Shown: positions 62,151 through 64,000 of the stretch, piece after piece
Layout: every line of letters starts with the position of its first letter
Numbering within the stretch: position 1 is the stretch's first letter
NCBI RefSeq assembly: GCF_900104445.1
Contig: NZ_FNJI01000007.1
Location: 62,001 to 126,000, forward strand
DNA from: Desulforhopalus singaporensis
Lineage (GTDB): Bacteria; Desulfobacterota; Desulfobulbia; Desulfobulbales; Desulfocapsaceae
Reading direction: 5' to 3'
Length of the DNA: 64,000 nucleotides
Made by a program: the position numbers and the translations under genes
The notes under the pieces: generated by a model
What the model was told of the DNA's origin: nothing
Seen by the model: the letters and a program-made list of their open reading frames with translations, nothing else
Database searches by the model: none

Positions 62151-63434
62151 CTACCCTTTAATATAGAGCAACCGGAACCGCTCCCAGAAATCGGGAAACG
62201 ATTTGGCAACACAGGACTCACCGGTGATCTTCACTCCCGGCACCCTGAGACCGGCGACAGCCATGCTCATCGCCATCCGGTGATCCTCGTAGGTTTCGAT
62301 TTCGCCACCGTGGAGGCCCTGGCCGCCGTTGCCATGTATTACCATCGAATCCTCTTTCTCTTCAACATTTGCACCAAGCCTGGTCAATTCGGTCACCACC
62401 GCGCTGAGACGGTCGCACTCCTTGATCCTGAGATGGGCAATATTGTTAATCACCGTTTTCCCATGGGCAAACGCTGCCACCACGGCCAGGGTCGGAACGA
62501 CATCAGGCATATTGCCCATATCCACCGTGATCCCCTCCAACCGGTCGGGGCCTGTAACCGAAATACCGCCACCAACCTGCCGCACCTCGCACCCCATACG
62601 GCCCAGAAGCGGAACCAGCATGGCGTCGCCCTGAAGCGATGGAACAGGGACGTTGGTTACCGTCACAGTTCCTCCGGTAACGGCCGCCGCCGCCCAGAAA
62701 TACGAACTGTTGGAGGCATCCCCTTCGATGCGATACTCCCTTGATTGATAACAGCCCTGGGGAATCTCAAAATAGCTGTAGTCCTTGCTGCACTCGACCA
62801 GGATTCCGAAATCGGCCATCACCGCCAGGGTCATGGCAACGTATGGCTTTGACAACACCTCCCCCTCTACCCGGAGCACCGCCTTTTTTTTGGCATATGG
62901 CGCCACCAGCAGCAGCGAGGAGAGATATTGGCTGCTTTTTCCTTCAGGTAGAACCGTTTCCCCTCCTGCTATGCCGTCCAACCCTTTTTCGTTGATTTTA
63001 AGCGGCGGACAGCCGGTTCCCTTGACCGAAACTATGTCAACCCCCCACCCCTTAAGAGCAGACATCAGAGGCCCGATGGGGCGCTGGTGCATCCTGGGAT
63101 CGCCGTCTATGATAAACGCTGATTTGCCCAAAGCAGCCACCGAGGTGAGCAATCGGGTCGCGGTGCCGTTGTTGCCAAGGAAAATGGGGTTGTCAGCCGG
63201 CTGGACTTTGCCGCCATTCCCCATGATTATCCAATCTTTTCCCTTTTCTATCGTCACCCCCATCTGGGCGAGCGCCCCTGAGGAATATTCTGTGTCTTCA
63301 CTTTCAAGCGGCCCGATCAGGCGGCTTTTCCCTCCGGCAAGGGCCGCCGTTATAAGCGCCCGCTGAGTCAGGCTTTTGGAGCCGGGCACCTCTATTGACG
63401 CCTCGATTCTGCCTGTTGTCTCAATTTCTATCAT
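62151..63434 (-). CDS. aroA: 3-phosphoshikimate 1-carboxyvinyltransferase (EPSP synthase)
   Basis: This 427-residue enzyme joins phosphoenolpyruvate to shikimate 3-phosphate in aromatic amino acid synthesis. It has the expected SKSLTQRALITAAL near 20, GNNGTATRLLTSV near 88, EGDASNSSYFWAA near 215, the IKECDRL block and EDHRMAMSMAV near 380. Length is normal. It lies on the minus strand, convergent with the SAM hydrolase gene, and follows pyrD with an 80-base gap. Confidence 0.95.
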   Translation of the reverse strand: MIEIETTGRIEASIEVPGSKSLTQRALITAALAGGKSRLIGPLESEDTEYSSGALAQMGVTIEKGKDWIIMGNGGKVQPADNPIFLGNNGTATRLLTSVAALGKSAFIIDGDPRMHQRPIGPLMSALKGWGVDIVSVKGTGCPPLKINEKGLDGIAGGETVLPEGKSSQYLSSLLLVAPYAKKKAVLRVEGEVLSKPYVAMTLAVMADFGILVECSKDYSYFEIPQGCYQSREYRIEGDASNSSYFWAAAAVTGGTVTVTNVPVPSLQGDAMLVPLLGRMGCEVRQVGGGISVTGPDRLEGITVDMGNMPDVVPTLAVVAAFAHGKTVINNIAHLRIKECDRLSAVVTELTRLGANVEEKEDSMVIHGNGGQGLHGGEIETYEDHRMAMSMAVAGLRVPGVKITGESCVAKSFPDFWERFRLLYIKG

Positions 63435-63513
63435 TTGTATTCACTCATCTGGTTATGGTGCCGTTTTATAGCTAGCCCTGTCCGGTTCGCTATTTTTCCG
63501 GACAGTACGCTTG

Positions 63514-64000
63514 TTATTCTGTTATGAGTCCGCCGATAATTGACCTGATCGAGACCAGTTTCTCCGTCGTTGCATACTCGATCAATCCATCAATAATATC
63601 CTCGCTTGCCCGCGGATTAACGAAATTGGCCGTCCCTACCTGAACCGCGCTCGCACCGGCGAGCATAAACTCCAGAGCGTCCGTTGCGGTTTCGATGCCA
63701 CCGATACCAATGACCGGAACCGATACCGCCCGAGCCACCTGGTAACACATCCTCAAGGCAACCGGCTTTATCGCCGGCCCGGAGAGCCCGCCGATAATGT
63801 TGGCCAGCGCTGGCTTTCTGGTCTTCAGGTCGATGGCCATCCCTATGAGGGTGTTGATCAATGAGACAGAATCAGCTCCTCCGTCTTCCACCGCCCTGGC
63901 GATCGCAACGATATCGGTGACATTGGGCGACAGTTTTACCATCACCGGGACATCAGCCCTATTCTTGACGGCTTTGGTGACGGACGCCGCCATGAGCGGA
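63514..64000 (-). CDS. pyrD: Dihydroorotate dehydrogenase, class 1B catalytic subunit (5' end outside window)
   Basis: The last 162 codons of pyrD are visible; the frame runs open through 64000, so the ATG at 63993 is internal. Features include [12 protein letters not shown], the Lys/Asn active-site end ([13 protein letters not shown]), and the FMN phosphate site [16 protein letters not shown] then [11 protein letters not shown]. It oxidises dihydroorotate to orotate in pyrimidine synthesis. Class 1B enzymes usually work with a PyrK electron-transfer subunit, expected outside the window. Confidence 0.92.
   Translation of the reverse strand, partial: PLMAASVTKAVKNRADVPVMVKLSPNVTDIVAIARAVEDGGADSVSLINTLIGMAIDLKTRKPALANIIGGLSGPAIKPVALRMCYQVARAVSVPVIGIGGIETATDALEFMLAGASAVQVGTANFVNPRASEDIIDGLIEYATTEKLVSIRSIIGGLITE

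Noticed and set aside
1-64000. CRISPR arrays, prophage structural genes, rRNA genes or a replication origin
   Set aside because: No regularly spaced repeats, phage structural motifs, rRNA sequence or DnaA-box clusters were noticed; only dispersed hairpins and IS remnants are present.

Overview
The window looks like a chromosome segment of an anaerobic Desulfobacterota-type (former Deltaproteobacteria, Desulfobulbales-like) bacterium. This is an inference from gene content: two TRAP uptake systems, a ferredoxin-dependent 2-oxoacid oxidoreductase, two ADP-forming acyl-CoA synthetases, an MttB-family corrinoid methyltransferase homologue, and Gram-negative envelope genes (lptD, mltA, mltB). Most of the window is dense catabolic, transport and housekeeping DNA. 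One stretch near 47.9-52.1 kb is degenerate and full of insertion-sequence fragments, and lies next to a tRNA-Arg gene.

Layout. (a) 0-6.4 kb, minus strand: a TRAP transporter (dctPQM) followed by homologues of 2-(hydroxymethyl)glutarate dehydrogenase, its Fe-S dehydratase, and a B12-dependent mutase cut by the window edge. These match three consecutive steps of the methyleneglutarate branch of anaerobic nicotinate fermentation. (b) 6.7-10.7 kb: a small ORF, an acyl-CoA synthetase with the ATP-grasp domain first, and a divergent LysR regulator. (c) 11.5-25.3 kb, plus strand: a large module made of an MttB-like methyltransferase, RidA, a four-subunit 2-oxoacid:ferredoxin oxidoreductase, a second acyl-CoA synthetase with the reverse domain order, an FAD amine-oxidase-like enzyme and a complete branched-chain-type ABC importer. 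Read together it could import an N-methylated amino compound, demethylate and deaminate it to a 2-oxoacid, and recover ATP through an acyl-CoA. (d) 25.6-27.7 kb: a YeiH-type exporter with a divergent LysR regulator. (e) 27.8-34.7 kb, minus strand: a copper/silver efflux system (CusA, CusB with a fused CusF domain, CusC) preceded by a YtkA-like secreted protein.

(f) 35.2-38.3 kb: a membrane SpoIIE/RsbU-type phosphatase and a membrane histidine-kinase-like protein that lacks the phospho-acceptor histidine. (g) 38.6-43.7 kb: a GntR regulator, a second TRAP system and an agmatinase-family ureohydrolase, closed by a strong hairpin. (h) 44-47.8 kb: a quinone-oxidoreductase-like gene frameshifted in a C9 run, a 23S rRNA uracil methyltransferase and an orphan PAS-LuxR regulator. 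(i) 47.9-52.1 kb: IS481, IS256 and IS3 remnants, an intact family C69 peptidase, gene fragments, and tRNA-Arg(ACG). (j) 52.2-64 kb: RNase E/G, lptD, a DHH phosphoesterase, mltB, mltA, a SAM hydroxide adenosyltransferase, aroA and the end of pyrD.

The two metabolic modules, (a) and (c), are the parts most worth testing. Functions are read from motifs, remembered family sequences and gene order only; no database search was possible.
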